Shown: piece by piece, positions 48,125 to 56,870 of the stretch
Layout: each line of letters starts with the position of its first letter
Position numbering within the stretch: the stretch's first letter is position 1
NCBI RefSeq assembly: GCF_001675045.1
Contig: NZ_LYPA01000059.1
Coordinates: 692 to 62,819 of the forward strand
DNA from: Paenibacillus oryzae
Lineage (GTDB): Bacteria > Bacillota > Bacilli > Paenibacillales > Paenibacillaceae
Length of the DNA: 62,128 nucleotides
Direction: 5' to 3'
Notes under the pieces: generated by a model
What the model saw: only the letters and a program-made list of their open reading frames with translations
Told to the model about the DNA's origin: nothing
The model's database searches: none
Position numbers and translations under genes: made by a program

Positions 48125-49363
48125 ATGAATGAAACAAACACGCCCATCGACCTGTCTGAAGGCAGGCAATCCATTTGGAGTCCGATGTTTATTTCTATTT
48201 TTATCATTAATATTGCATTAAACATGGCACAGTTTATGATGAATACGCTCATTCCAAACTACGCGGAGCATCTGGGAGCTACGGCTGTTATTATCGGCGT
48301 TGTCTCCAGCCTGTTCGCCGTGACCGCGCTGGGCATCAGGCCGATTGTTGGGCCCTCGACCGGCTATTTTCGAAACAATCGGCTGCTTGCGGCTGCGGTG
48401 GGCATTATTGCGATAGCGTTTGTCTGTTATGCGTTTGCAGACAGCATAACCATTCTCATGATGGGGCGTCTGCTTCATGGCATTGGCATGGGCTTTCTGG
48501 CGCCGCTGTCGTTGGCGCTGGCCAGCGATGCGCTGCCGAGCAACAAGCTGGCCTCCGGAATCGGCATATTTTCTCTGGGGCAGGCAATGGCTACCGCTGT
48601 GGGTCCAATGCTTGGTCTGGAGCTGGTTCATTATTTTGGCTATTCAGCTACGTTTATCATTGGGGCCGCTATTATGGTTGCGGTGCTGCTCATGGCGCTG
48701 AGGCTCAAAACGGATGCCCCGGACAAGACGGGCGGCTTTAAGCTATCGCTGAACAATATTGTTGCTGCCGAGGTGGTTGTGCCGTCCATCATCATGTTTT
48801 TTCTGGCAGGGGCGTATTCCTGCATTAATTCCTTTATTTTGATCTATGGCAAGGCGAATGGGGTTAAGGAAATCGGATTGTTTTTTACCGCATATGCGGT
48901 TTGCGTCCTGTTCTCCCGTCCATTCAGCGGGAAAATGGCGGATAAGTACGGTTTGGGCGCCATGCTGGTGCCGGGCATATTCGTGTTTGCCCTTTCCTTT
49001 ATCCTCATTAGCTACGCCCGTACGCTGCCGATGTTTCTTCTTGCCGGGGCGGTGTCCGCCTTTGGCTACGGGATTTGCCAGCCCATTATTCAAACGATGT
49101 GTATGAAGCTGGTCAATAAAGACAGGCGCGGCATAGCGGGAAATACGAGCTACATCGGCGTTGATCTGGGGTATTTGCTGACGCCTACTATTGCCGGAGC
49201 AATCGTGACGTTTGTGCAAAGCCGCGGCGGAAGCGTCGTGGAGGGATATTCGATGATGTACCAGATGATGACTATTCCCATTATTACGGCCTTTGTCATC
49301 TTTATGCTGACGCGTAAACGGCTGTTGAAGCAGGAGCCTGTCATTAAGGAAGTGCAAATGTAA
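48125..49363 (+). CDS. MFS transporter
   Basis: A 412-residue major facilitator with about twelve transmembrane segments. The loop 2-3 region reads GIRPIVGPSTGYFRNNRLL and the second-half equivalent FSRPFSGKMADKYGLGAMLV. AAGGGG supports the start. In this cluster it could import a free sugar or export the released organic acid; sequence alone does not tell. Confidence 0.88.
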   Translation: MNETNTPIDLSEGRQSIWSPMFISIFIINIALNMAQFMMNTLIPNYAEHLGATAVIIGVVSSLFAVTALGIRPIVGPSTGYFRNNRLLAAAVGIIAIAFVCYAFADSITILMMGRLLHGIGMGFLAPLSLALASDALPSNKLASGIGIFSLGQAMATAVGPMLGLELVHYFGYSATFIIGAAIMVAVLLMALRLKTDAPDKTGGFKLSLNNIVAAEVVVPSIIMFFLAGAYSCINSFILIYGKANGVKEIGLFFTAYAVCVLFSRPFSGKMADKYGLGAMLVPGIFVFALSFILISYARTLPMFLLAGAVSAFGYGICQPIIQTMCMKLVNKDRRGIAGNTSYIGVDLGYLLTPTIAGAIVTFVQSRGGSVVEGYSMMYQMMTIPIITAFVIFMLTRKRLLKQEPVIKEVQM

Positions 49364-49382
49364 TGGGAGGGAGCAAGGGAGC

Positions 49383-50384
49383 ATGAGGGATGTTGTCGCC
49401 ATTGGCGAATTGCTGGTCGATATGTTTCGCAACGACTCCTCGCCGGACGGCGTTGAGTGGAGCTACGGCTGCCAGGCGGGAGGCGCGCCCGCCAATGTAT
49501 TGGCCTTGCTGGCTAAGCTGGGAAGGAAAACGGCGTTGATTGCCAAAACCGGCAACGATGAATTCGGCCGCTTTCTGGCGGAGGCCTTGACTCGGGCCGG
49601 CGTAGAGGGCAGCGGCGTGGTGCGGGATCAGGGGAATGCGACAACGCTTGCTTTTGTCCATTTGGACAAGGAGGGCGATCGATCCTTTAGCTTTTATCGC
49701 AATCCCGGGGCGGATCAAATGCTGGAGGAACGGGAGCTGGACTGGAGCTTGATCGACAGCGCCTCCATTCTTCATGTCGGCTCGGTATCGCTGACGCATG
49801 AGCCGTCGGCCTCCGCTACGCTTGCGGCATTGCGTTATGCCAAAGCCGCGGGCAAAATGGTTTCCTTTGACCCCAATCTGCGGCCGGCGCTTTGGTCTTC
49901 GCTCCAACATGCGCGAACGATGATCCTTGAAGCGCTACAATATGCCGATATAGTCAAGGTGTCGGAGGAAGAGCTGTTGTTTCTGACCGGCACGGACGAT
50001 GCCAGCGAAGGCTCTCTGCAGCTAATGGAGAGGTTTGGCACAGGGGTAATTCTGGTCAGCTTTGGCGGCGAAGGGAGCTTTTGCCGAATCGGGAGCCGTA
50101 CATGCTCTGTGCAGGCTTATCCGGTAAGGGCGATAGACACAACAGGAGCGGGCGATACCTTTTTTGGCGCATTTTTGCATAAGCTGCTGGAGCATGGCGA
50201 ACCTGCGGAGCAATGGCGTGTTGAGGAGATTCAGGCTGCTTTGCAGTTCGCCAATGCGGCTGCCGCTCTTGTAACGACAAGGAAGGGCGCAATGAGCTCC
50301 ATGCCTGATTTTCAGGAGATTAAGAGGCTGATGGACGAAAATGAGCAAACACACGGCAGAGGCATATTCGGAAGGGAGTGTTAA
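49383..50384 (+). CDS. Fructokinase, PfkB/ribokinase family
   Basis: A 333-residue sugar kinase. GGAPANVLALLAKLG near residue 34 and the ATP/catalytic motif AIDTTGAGDTFFGAFLHKL near residue 248 (catalytic Asp in GAGD) define PfkB kinases; GELLVDMF at the N-terminus and the overall pattern fit fructokinases. GGGAGG lies upstream. It would phosphorylate the fructose released by the sucrose phosphorylase, completing the route. Last gene of the island before a terminator. Confidence 0.9.
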   Translation: MRDVVAIGELLVDMFRNDSSPDGVEWSYGCQAGGAPANVLALLAKLGRKTALIAKTGNDEFGRFLAEALTRAGVEGSGVVRDQGNATTLAFVHLDKEGDRSFSFYRNPGADQMLEERELDWSLIDSASILHVGSVSLTHEPSASATLAALRYAKAAGKMVSFDPNLRPALWSSLQHARTMILEALQYADIVKVSEEELLFLTGTDDASEGSLQLMERFGTGVILVSFGGEGSFCRIGSRTCSVQAYPVRAIDTTGAGDTFFGAFLHKLLEHGEPAEQWRVEEIQAALQFANAAAALVTTRKGAMSSMPDFQEIKRLMDENEQTHGRGIFGREC

Positions 50385-50430
50385 GCGATCGATAAGGAAA
50401 GGGCGCAGAGCCGGAATAAGCTGCCAAAAG

Positions 50431-50478
50431 AAAAGGATGTCTCCAGCGCGTTAAGCGGGAGGTATCCTTTTATACTTT
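50431..50478 (+). terminator. Intrinsic terminator of the esterase-sugar island
   Basis: AAAAGGAT pairs with ATCCTTTT and, inside it, CTCC with GGAG; T-rich tail TTTTATACTTTTG. Confidence 0.8.
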
Positions 50479-50589
50479 TGTAACCGCTTTATTTGTGGTG
50501 GACAAGAAGTGGGGATGATGCTAATATTGTTTCTGTAGGAAACTATATTGTGTATAAAGGAAATAAAATTAATGAGGGGAAGGGAACAG

Positions 50590-51402
50590 ATGATGAATAA
50601 AGTTGAAACAACCATCAGCTCCTTTGACGGCACAAAGCTATACTTTAGCAAAAACCCGGTTAACGGGGCAAAAGCGTCGGTTGTGATCGTTCACGGGTTA
50701 TGCGAGCATGCCGGGCGGTACGATTATGTGACGGAAAAGCTAAACCTGAACGGCTTTAATGTATACCGTTTTGACCATCGCGGCCATGCCAGATCAGAGG
50801 GCCCGCGCACCTTCTACAGCGATTTCAATCAGCTTGTCGACGATGTAAATGCTGTCGTGGAGATAGCATTGCAGGAAAGCGGAGAGCTTCCCCTTTTTGT
50901 AATTGGACATAGCATGGGAGGTTTTGCATCCTCTTCCTTCGGGACCAAATATCCTGGCAAAGTGAAAGGAATTGTATTGTCGGGAGCGCTCACGCGGTAT
51001 TTTACAAAGGTTGCGGGAGAATTGCCAATGGCACTGCCTTTAGGCAGCTATTTCCCCAATGAGCTGGGCAGCGGGGTGTGCAGCGATCCGGCAGTCGTCC
51101 ACGCCTATAACAACGATCCGCTGGTGGAAAAACAAATTTCCGTCGACTTGTTCAATAGTCTGGGCAACGGAATTGAGTGGTTAACGCAGCATGCGGCGTC
51201 GTTTGTTGATCCGGTACTGGTTTTGCATGGAGCCAACGACGGGCTGGTCAGTGAACGGGATTCCCGCGAGTTTTATGGAGATATTGCCTCCACGGATAAA
51301 ACCTTGAAAATTTACGCGCATCTCATGCATGAAATTTTTAATGAACCAAGCCGCGACGAGGTGATCGGGGAAGTCATTGCCTGGATGCAAAAGCGCATTT
51401 GA
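50590..51402 (+). CDS. Alpha/beta hydrolase, monoacylglycerol lipase-like
   Basis: A 270-residue lysophospholipase/monoacylglycerol-lipase type enzyme. VIVHGLCEHAGRYDYVTEKL is the HG oxyanion region, GHSMGGFASS the nucleophile elbow, LHGANDGLVS the acid and AHLMHEIFNE the base. The start at 50590 has GAGGGGAAGGG upstream; the ATG at 50548 does not. It is followed 19 bases later by a MarR regulator and is separated from the sugar island by a terminator. Confidence 0.9.
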   Translation: MMNKVETTISSFDGTKLYFSKNPVNGAKASVVIVHGLCEHAGRYDYVTEKLNLNGFNVYRFDHRGHARSEGPRTFYSDFNQLVDDVNAVVEIALQESGELPLFVIGHSMGGFASSSFGTKYPGKVKGIVLSGALTRYFTKVAGELPMALPLGSYFPNELGSGVCSDPAVVHAYNNDPLVEKQISVDLFNSLGNGIEWLTQHAASFVDPVLVLHGANDGLVSERDSREFYGDIASTDKTLKIYAHLMHEIFNEPSRDEVIGEVIAWMQKRI

Positions 51403-51421
51403 CACCAGAAAGGAAAGACAG

Positions 51422-51943
51422 ATGAAATTAGAATGGATGGGTAATCACCGGACGCTGGTTGAAAAAATCATCAAGTTCGGAAACGCCTACTCAAACGCGT
51501 ATAAGCTGCAGCGCAGCTATGGAACGGATATCATGTTTTCCGCCTCGCAAATCCAGACTCTGGAATATATATTGGAGGCGGAGGACAAGGACGAAAAAAT
51601 GTCCGAAATGGCGGCCCGCCTTGGCGTCAGCCGCAGCGCCTTCTCCAAAAATGTTAAACACCTGACGGAAAAAGGCTTGCTGGACAAATATCATTTGAGC
51701 GGCAACCGCAAAGATATTTATGTGAAGCCTTCAGCCAAAGGGCGCGAGGTGTACGAAGCGTATACCGGGTTTGTTCGCCAGGTTTTTTTCCATGAAATTT
51801 TCCGGTATGCCGACGGCATTTCGGAGGGAGATAAGGAACGCTTTATTTCGATTATGGACAGGCTTGCTGATTCCTTGTTATGGTACAGCGAAAAGGAGCA
51901 GGAGCCTCGCAAGCTGATTAAAATTGACGGCGATGCCGGTTGA
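51422..51943 (+). CDS. MarR family transcriptional regulator
   Basis: A 173-residue winged-helix regulator. The HTH reads KMSEMAARLGVSRSAFSKNVKHLTEKGLLDKYHLSGNRKDIYVKPSAKG, with the family wing GNRKDIYV. GAAAGGAAAG sets the start at 51422. It is co-transcribed with the lipase-like gene and may regulate it in response to a lipid or aromatic ligand. Confidence 0.88.
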   Translation: MKLEWMGNHRTLVEKIIKFGNAYSNAYKLQRSYGTDIMFSASQIQTLEYILEAEDKDEKMSEMAARLGVSRSAFSKNVKHLTEKGLLDKYHLSGNRKDIYVKPSAKGREVYEAYTGFVRQVFFHEIFRYADGISEGDKERFISIMDRLADSLLWYSEKEQEPRKLIKIDGDAG

Positions 51944-51990
51944 GCGCAACCCTTCTTCACTTGCCAAAACGGGTTGCTAATTGCATGATC

Positions 51991-52043
51991 AAAGGAATTT
52001 CCTCCAAGGCTTAGCGTAGTCTTGAGGCAATTCCTTTTTTTTG
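51991..52043 (+). terminator. Intrinsic terminator after marR-type gene
   Basis: AAAGGAATTTCCTC pairs with GAGGCAATTCCTTT; inner CAAGGC/GTCTTG pairing; followed by eight T. Confidence 0.9.
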
Positions 52044-52084
52044 TTGTCCTGTCACATTAGAGAGTGGCTTGCTAGTTATATAAG

Positions 52085-52099
52085 GTGTAAGCATTACAC
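52085..52099. promoter_or_regulatory. Palindrome upstream of ECF sigma gene
   Basis: GTGTAAGCATTACAC, 6-bp arms around 3 bases, lies 27 bases before the TTG start and just after a -10-like TATAAG. Candidate regulator site; the binding protein is unknown. Confidence 0.45.
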
Positions 52100-52126
52100 A
52101 CAAGAGGGAAAGGAGGGGGGTTCGTT

Positions 52127-52687
52127 TTGGAGATTAAGGAACATATAGAACAGATTTTGCAGGGCAATCCGGAGGCATTTGAAGTCATTGTTCGACTGTA
52201 TGAAAAGAAGATCTTTTCGTTCTGCTACTTCATGCTTGGCAATCGGCAGGAAGCCGAGGACGCGGCGCAGGAGGTTTTTTTTAAGGCGTATCGGAATCTG
52301 GAAAGCTATCGGCATGAAAGCGATGATTTGTTTCTGGCATGGTTATATAAGATTGCATCCAATCATTGCAGCACCTTGCTCAAAAGGAAGCAAAGATGGC
52401 ATCTGCTGATGCCGCTTTTTCGAAGTGATGGAAGTGAAAAAAGCGCCGAGCAAGTTTTTTCTGATCAAACGTATGTACAGTTGCAGCTGCTGAAGGGGCT
52501 AACTGCATCGGAAAGGGAAATTTTGGCGTTACGAGTGCTTGAGGATCGGCCGTTTCAAGACATTTCCGCTATTCTCGGCATTAGCTCTGCTGCTATTCGC
52601 AAACGATATGAACGCATTAAAGCTAAGCTGAAAAAAAATCAAAGTCAAATGGAGGATGCCCGATATGAACAACGATTTGAATATTGA
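52127..52687 (+). CDS. ECF-type RNA polymerase sigma factor
   Basis: A 186-residue sigma-70 family protein. Region 2 is NPEAFEVIVRLYEKKIFSFCYFMLG followed by DAAQEVFFKAYRNLESYR; region 4 is LTASEREILALRVLEDRPFQDISAILGISSAAIRKRYERIKAKL. The start is TTG with a strong AGGAGGGG ahead. Its 3' end overlaps the next gene, a membrane protein that is its likely anti-sigma factor. The signal it responds to is not evident. Confidence 0.92.
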   Translation: MEIKEHIEQILQGNPEAFEVIVRLYEKKIFSFCYFMLGNRQEAEDAAQEVFFKAYRNLESYRHESDDLFLAWLYKIASNHCSTLLKRKQRWHLLMPLFRSDGSEKSAEQVFSDQTYVQLQLLKGLTASEREILALRVLEDRPFQDISAILGISSAAIRKRYERIKAKLKKNQSQMEDARYEQRFEY

Positions 52688-53465
52688 TCGAGTTGTACGT
52701 CAGATGAGAGAAGCAGCAATTCCGAAGGTTGAGCTATCTGACGGCGTCATGAAAAAAGTATATGACTCACATACTGTGAAGCCCGCCACCCGTGTACAAG
52801 CACGGAAGCGCCATAAAATGACCCCGGTCTGGGCGGCGATGCTGACCTTGCTTCTTATCTCAGCCACATCAGTTGGAGCGGCAGCTCTCTTCAATACCGA
52901 TTGGAATAATGTCCAGATCAAAATCGGAGCATATAACCCCGCCCCAGCTCCGGAGACTCCTGTAGAGGAGGATTTCGATATCGAAGCAGCTGTGGCAAAT
53001 GCAGCACACCTTTGGCAGAAGGTATCGCTTGAGCAATCTGCAATTGCATATCACTTTAATCCATTGAGGCCGCAGGAAGGCGAGCTTGCTCTTCTTAAAT
53101 CGTTTGGCGTTATCTATTCAGGTCCGGAAAACAAAACCTGGCAACCTAACGAAAGATGGCTAGGCGGGATTTACGATGTATTCCAGGGCAATGAATCGGT
53201 AATTGTGGCTAAGCAGCAGCTAAATACTCTTATGACAGAAACGTTGCGAGATCCCGAAAAAACATTGAGCTATACCTATGAAGAGGTTGCATGGGAAAAT
53301 GTAATAAATACCGATGATACGGTTGCCATGTTTGCTCCTACTTCGGATGGAAATATGCTGGAGATCAATCACAAAACAACTGATCTTAACGTTATTACTC
53401 TGGATATTACGGGAGGCTCCAAAGAGGAGCTGCTTGCAGTAGCAGAGACTTATTTGACAAAATAA
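52665..53465 (+). CDS. Probable anti-sigma factor, single-pass membrane protein
   Basis: A 266-residue protein with an N-terminal cytoplasmic part of about 45 residues (NIDRVVRQMREAAIPKVELSDGVMKKVYD), one transmembrane helix (VWAAMLTLLLISATSVGAAALF) and an extracellular domain. GGAGG lies nine bases before 52665, better than the ATG at 52656. It overlaps the sigma gene by 23 bases, the usual layout of ECF sigma/anti-sigma pairs. No zinc-binding HXXXCXXC motif is seen, so it is not a ZAS-type anti-sigma. Confidence 0.8.
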   Translation: MNNDLNIDRVVRQMREAAIPKVELSDGVMKKVYDSHTVKPATRVQARKRHKMTPVWAAMLTLLLISATSVGAAALFNTDWNNVQIKIGAYNPAPAPETPVEEDFDIEAAVANAAHLWQKVSLEQSAIAYHFNPLRPQEGELALLKSFGVIYSGPENKTWQPNERWLGGIYDVFQGNESVIVAKQQLNTLMTETLRDPEKTLSYTYEEVAWENVINTDDTVAMFAPTSDGNMLEINHKTTDLNVITLDITGGSKEELLAVAETYLTK

Positions 53466-53480
53466 ATAACAAAATTGAGC

Positions 53481-53525
53481 AAAGGGGCGCTTTGAGCAGG
53501 TGAAAGCGCCTCTTTGCGTTCTTTT
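53481..53525 (+). terminator. Intrinsic terminator after anti-sigma gene
   Basis: AAAGGGGCGCTTT pairs with AAAGCGCCTCTTT, followed by a T-rich tail. Confidence 0.85.
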
Positions 53526-53577
53526 GTTCAATGGAGATAGATTGTGTAAAATGGAGTGGTAGAGCAGTGTAGTTACA

Positions 53578-53592
53578 CTATAATAATTGCAA
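53578..53592. promoter_or_regulatory. PerR-like box near yaaA promoter
   Basis: CTATAATAATTGCAA matches the PerR box TTATAATNATTATAA at 12 of 15 positions and overlaps the -10-like TATAAT at 53579-53584. A short dyad GTGTA-N2-TACAC lies just upstream. Peroxide control of yaaA would make sense but is inference. Confidence 0.4.
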
Positions 53593-53613
53593 TATAAAGG
53601 ATGAAGCAGCAGC

Positions 53614-54366
53614 ATGAAAATCATTATCTCCCCCGCCAAAAAGATGAGATCAGATACCGACAATATGGCTTTCCGGGAATTGCCTTCCTTTATGGAAGAG
53701 TCGGAGCTTCTCCTTTCTCTTCTGCAAAAGCTATCCTATGACGAGCTAAAGTCGTTATGGAAGTGCAATGATACAATTGCTGCGCTTAATGTGGAGCGGA
53801 TACAAAGCATGAATTTGAGGAGTAATCTAACGCCTGCCATCTACTCCTATGAAGGGATTCAGTATCAATACATGGCGCCCGGCGTTTTTCAAAATGAGGA
53901 GCTGGAGTATCTGCAGGAGCATTTGCGGATTTTATCGGGATTTTATGGCATAGTCCGTCCCTTTGACGGCGTTGTGCCTTATCGGCTGGAGATGCAGGCC
54001 AGGCTGCAAGGCCCGGGTTTTAGCTCGCTCTATCACTATTGGGGCGGGAAATTGGCAGAGCGTCTGCTAGCCGAAAGCGACTGCATCCTGAATTTAGCCT
54101 CTAAGGAATATAGCAAGTCCGTTTCTCCTTTTTTGAGTAAGGAGGTCCGGTTCATTACATGTGTGTTTGGGCAGATGATAGACGGAAAGGTAATCGAAAG
54201 GAGCACTCAGGTCAAAATAGCCAGAGGAGAAATGGTCCGGTACATGGCTGAACGGCAAATTGCAGATGTGGAAGACATCAAAGCTTTTGACCGCTTAACC
54301 TATGCTTTTTCGGAAGAGTTGTCCGACGAGCGCACCTATGTTTTTATGCAGACGGTTGAAAAATAG
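53614..54366 (+). CDS. yaaA: Peroxide stress protein YaaA
   Basis: A 250-residue member of the YaaA/DUF328 family, which lowers free iron and protects DNA under peroxide stress in Escherichia coli. The hallmark MKIIISPAKKM opens the protein, followed by LWKCNDTIAALN, PAIYSYEGIQYQ, ILSGFYGIVRPFDGVVPYRLEM and LNLASKEYSK. AAAGGATG is upstream. A PerR-like box in the promoter fits the role. Confidence 0.95.
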   Translation: MKIIISPAKKMRSDTDNMAFRELPSFMEESELLLSLLQKLSYDELKSLWKCNDTIAALNVERIQSMNLRSNLTPAIYSYEGIQYQYMAPGVFQNEELEYLQEHLRILSGFYGIVRPFDGVVPYRLEMQARLQGPGFSSLYHYWGGKLAERLLAESDCILNLASKEYSKSVSPFLSKEVRFITCVFGQMIDGKVIERSTQVKIARGEMVRYMAERQIADVEDIKAFDRLTYAFSEELSDERTYVFMQTVEK

Positions 54367-54391
54367 AATTAGAGAAAGGGAGATCGAAGCA

Positions 54392-55117
54392 ATGAATCAG
54401 CAGGAATACGGACGTTATTTGTTGGCGATGGGCGGAGTGGAAATGGAGCTGGATGCCGATGAGGGGGTCGAGGCAGACCATCTTTACGGCTTCTTTCAAT
54501 GGTTCATGCCGACGGGAGAAGGCGTTGAACGTGTGTTTGCACCGCTTCCGGATGGCGAACGTTTTTTGCACAAAATACGCCCTATCTACGACATGCTGAA
54601 TCCGGAGGATTTTGTCGGTGAATCTGTACCGGGATATTTTAATGGTGGAAATGAAGATGTGTCCGAACAAACATTGCGGGGCTTGGGGCAAGAATTAATT
54701 GAAGGCTTAAAAGAGTTGTTCTCTCTGGTGCCGGAGGATGATGAAACTGCGGATATTGCCGAGGACGCGCTACAGGATCTGGATAGTCTGAAGGAGATCA
54801 TCATATTGCCGCCGGGCGAAATCAGCAAGCTTGAGCAAAGGATGATTCAAGGCATTGATGAAGGGGAAGGCGAAGCTATTTACGAAGCGCTTGCAGAGCT
54901 CGTCAGCTCGCGCAGCGATTACGACGAAAACATCGGGTTGCTGAACGAAGCATACTATTCGATCGCATGCGACTATTGGGTAGCTTATTACCTGCAATGG
55001 CCTCGCTACCAAGGGCTGCAGGAAGCGGAAAACAGCCTGCGTCCTTACTTTGATCTGTACCGTTATGGCTATCGTATTCATTGGACTCAGAATAAACTGA
55101 TGATTGGCAGGCGATAA
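54392..55117 (+). CDS. Acidic hypothetical protein
   Basis: A 241-residue, strongly acidic protein that I do not recognise. It lacks a signal peptide and membrane segments. Features: GRYLLAMGGVEMELDADEGVEADHLYGFFQWFMP at the N-terminus, a helical middle (DDETADIAEDALQDLDSLKE) and an aromatic C-terminal part (ACDYWVAYYLQWPRYQGL, PYFDLYRYGYRIHW). GAAAGGGAG before 54392 gives the start, 25 bases after yaaA, so it may share the yaaA transcript. Confidence 0.78.
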   Translation: MNQQEYGRYLLAMGGVEMELDADEGVEADHLYGFFQWFMPTGEGVERVFAPLPDGERFLHKIRPIYDMLNPEDFVGESVPGYFNGGNEDVSEQTLRGLGQELIEGLKELFSLVPEDDETADIAEDALQDLDSLKEIIILPPGEISKLEQRMIQGIDEGEGEAIYEALAELVSSRSDYDENIGLLNEAYYSIACDYWVAYYLQWPRYQGLQEAENSLRPYFDLYRYGYRIHWTQNKLMIGRR

Positions 55118-55152
55118 AAACCATTAACCTGACATCCTGCTGTCTGTGGGAA

Positions 55153-55248
55153 ATGGATTTAGACAGAAGCTTTACTGGCGACTTTGAAGAATATTTGAAT
55201 GGTGACAGAGAAGAGGCCATCATTGATATCTATATTGCATTAAAATGA
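55153..55248 (+). pseudogene. Possible gene remnant (31 codons)
   Basis: A short frame MDLDRSFTGDFEEYLNGDRE and on to IYIALK, whose protein-like composition continues upstream without its own start (TSCCLWE). It has no good ribosome binding site and looks like the C-terminal tail of a lost gene. Low certainty. Confidence 0.3.
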
Positions 55249-55305
55249 GTTTCAAAAAGCAGATTGTGGCTATTCTTTATAGAAGACTTCGTATAATTGG
55301 AGCGA

Positions 55306-55356
55306 TAAAAAGGTATCCCTGCATTCATCATGATGATGAACGGGATACCTTTTTTC
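55306..55356. terminator. Bidirectional intrinsic terminator
   Basis: AAAAAGGTATCCC pairs with GGGATACCTTTTTT; the inner CATTCATCAT/ATGATGAA also pairs. A-run on the left and T-run on the right serve both convergent units. Confidence 0.9.
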
Positions 55357-56201
55357 TAATCCTTCAAATATGTAGAAGTCCACTCCATGCTATTTTCATG
55401 CAGTTCCTTTTGTTTTTCCGCATTATAGGTGACGGGAACGGTTCGCGCCTTCTGTGTTCCTTTAAAAAACTCCCCCGTTGTTTTACCAACTTCATCGGAT
55501 GTAGCCAGGTAGATCGAGGTGCGCGCTCCTTGCTTGGGCGACTGCATAAAAAGCTTCATCAGCGGTCTTGCAAAGGCAGGAGCCGTTTTTGCTGATTGAG
55601 GGGTATAGATAACGCCGGGATGAAGGGCATTTACGGTCACTCCGCTGCCGGACAACTCCTTGGCCAGATGGTACGTCATCATCAAAACAGCAGTTTTGGC
55701 AGTACCATACGCTTTCATGCTGCGGTAGGCCGTTTGCGAAGGATGCGCTGCATGGTCCGGTTCAAATTGTTTGGCCTGCATGATCGACGCAACATTAATA
55801 ATTCTGCCTGCCTCCGAAGCCTTCAGCTTGTGCAGCAAAAGGCACGTCAATAAAAAAGGAGCCAGATAATTAACGGCAAAGGTCTGCTCGAAGCCGTCTT
55901 TGCTTGTCATGTAGCTGCCAAACAGACCTCCTGCATTGTTGATCAGCACATCCAGCTTGTCGTAGCGCTCATTCACTTGCTGCGCCAAACGTGCTATTTC
56001 CTTGAAGGAGGACAGGTCAGCCAGCAGCAGATCCACCTTTGAGCTTCCTGTTTGCTGAATAACGGCTTGTTGGGCCGCTTTTCCCCGCTGCTCGTCACGG
56101 CAGACCATTATGACATGATGCCCTTGGCGTGCCAGCTCCTCCGCTGTCGCATAACCGATTCCCGAGTTTGCGCCTGTAATCAGGCTTGTTTTTACATACA
56201 T
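55356..56201 (-). CDS. Short-chain dehydrogenase/reductase
   Basis: A 281-residue SDR resembling retinol-dehydrogenase-like oxidoreductases. The NAD(P) motif is TGANSGIGYATAEELARQG, then INNAGG, and the catalytic Ser-Tyr-Lys set is in NVASIMQ and AYGTAKTAVL. The ATG at 56201 is preferred since AGGAAGGG sits eight or nine bases ahead; an ATG at 56210 is too close. It lies downstream of a nitroreductase gene on the same strand, probably in one transcript. Confidence 0.9.
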   Translation of the reverse strand: MYVKTSLITGANSGIGYATAEELARQGHHVIMVCRDEQRGKAAQQAVIQQTGSSKVDLLLADLSSFKEIARLAQQVNERYDKLDVLINNAGGLFGSYMTSKDGFEQTFAVNYLAPFLLTCLLLHKLKASEAGRIINVASIMQAKQFEPDHAAHPSQTAYRSMKAYGTAKTAVLMMTYHLAKELSGSGVTVNALHPGVIYTPQSAKTAPAFARPLMKLFMQSPKQGARTSIYLATSDEVGKTTGEFFKGTQKARTVPVTYNAEKQKELHENSMEWTSTYLKD

Positions 56202-56222
56202 AGCCCTCATCCCTTCCTAATT

Positions 56223-56870
56223 TTATAACCACTGAGCGATTTTATCAGGAGAAAGACGCATGGTGGGAAAGCCTTCGTCTGCCGCTTTGCCCAATGCCAA
56301 GAGCATAACGGGAGCATATCGTTTTTTGTCCAATCCAAACGCTTCATTAATGCGGGTTTTATCGTACCCGTTAATGGGGTTGGTATCGTAGCCATGCGAG
56401 CGGGCAACCAGCATAAGCTGCATGGCAACAAGGCCGCAATCCGTCATGACAATATCTCGGCGCTGCTCCTCCGTCTTTGGGCTGTTCCATTGCAATACGG
56501 CAGCTAGCTGACGCTCCTTCATTTCCTCCGTTACGTAGCCCAGTTCAACATTTGTGCTGTAAATCTCCTCGGCTCTAGTCGTATAGTGCAGATCGCCAAA
56601 AATGGCGATGGCCGCTGAAGCGGTTTCCAGTTTTACATGGTTGGTCGGAGAGGCGACTTCAAGCAGCTTTGCCTTGGACTCAGCGCTTTGGATAATAAGA
56701 AAATGCCAAGGCTGCATATTGGTTGAAGAGGGTGCCCGCGTTGCCTTCTTCAGCATGTCTTCCATTTCCTCGCGGCTGATGATGACGTCCGGATTATAGC
56801 TTTTAATGGAGCGGCGTTCCAGTATTATTTTTTCAAAATCATTGGTTGGTATAACGGAAGTATTAGACAT
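56223..56870 (-). CDS. Nitroreductase family protein
   Basis: A 215-residue FMN-dependent NAD(P)H oxidoreductase. ERRSIKSYNPDVIISREEMEDMLKKATRAPSSTNMQPWHFLII is the classical N-terminal FMN-binding part, and the C-terminal ALGKAADEG is typical. It could reduce nitro compounds, quinones or enones. It forms an operon with the SDR and is divergent from a Crp/Fnr-type regulator. Confidence 0.92.
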   Translation of the reverse strand: MSNTSVIPTNDFEKIILERRSIKSYNPDVIISREEMEDMLKKATRAPSSTNMQPWHFLIIQSAESKAKLLEVASPTNHVKLETASAAIAIFGDLHYTTRAEEIYSTNVELGYVTEEMKERQLAAVLQWNSPKTEEQRRDIVMTDCGLVAMQLMLVARSHGYDTNPINGYDKTRINEAFGLDKKRYAPVMLLALGKAADEGFPTMRLSPDKIAQWL

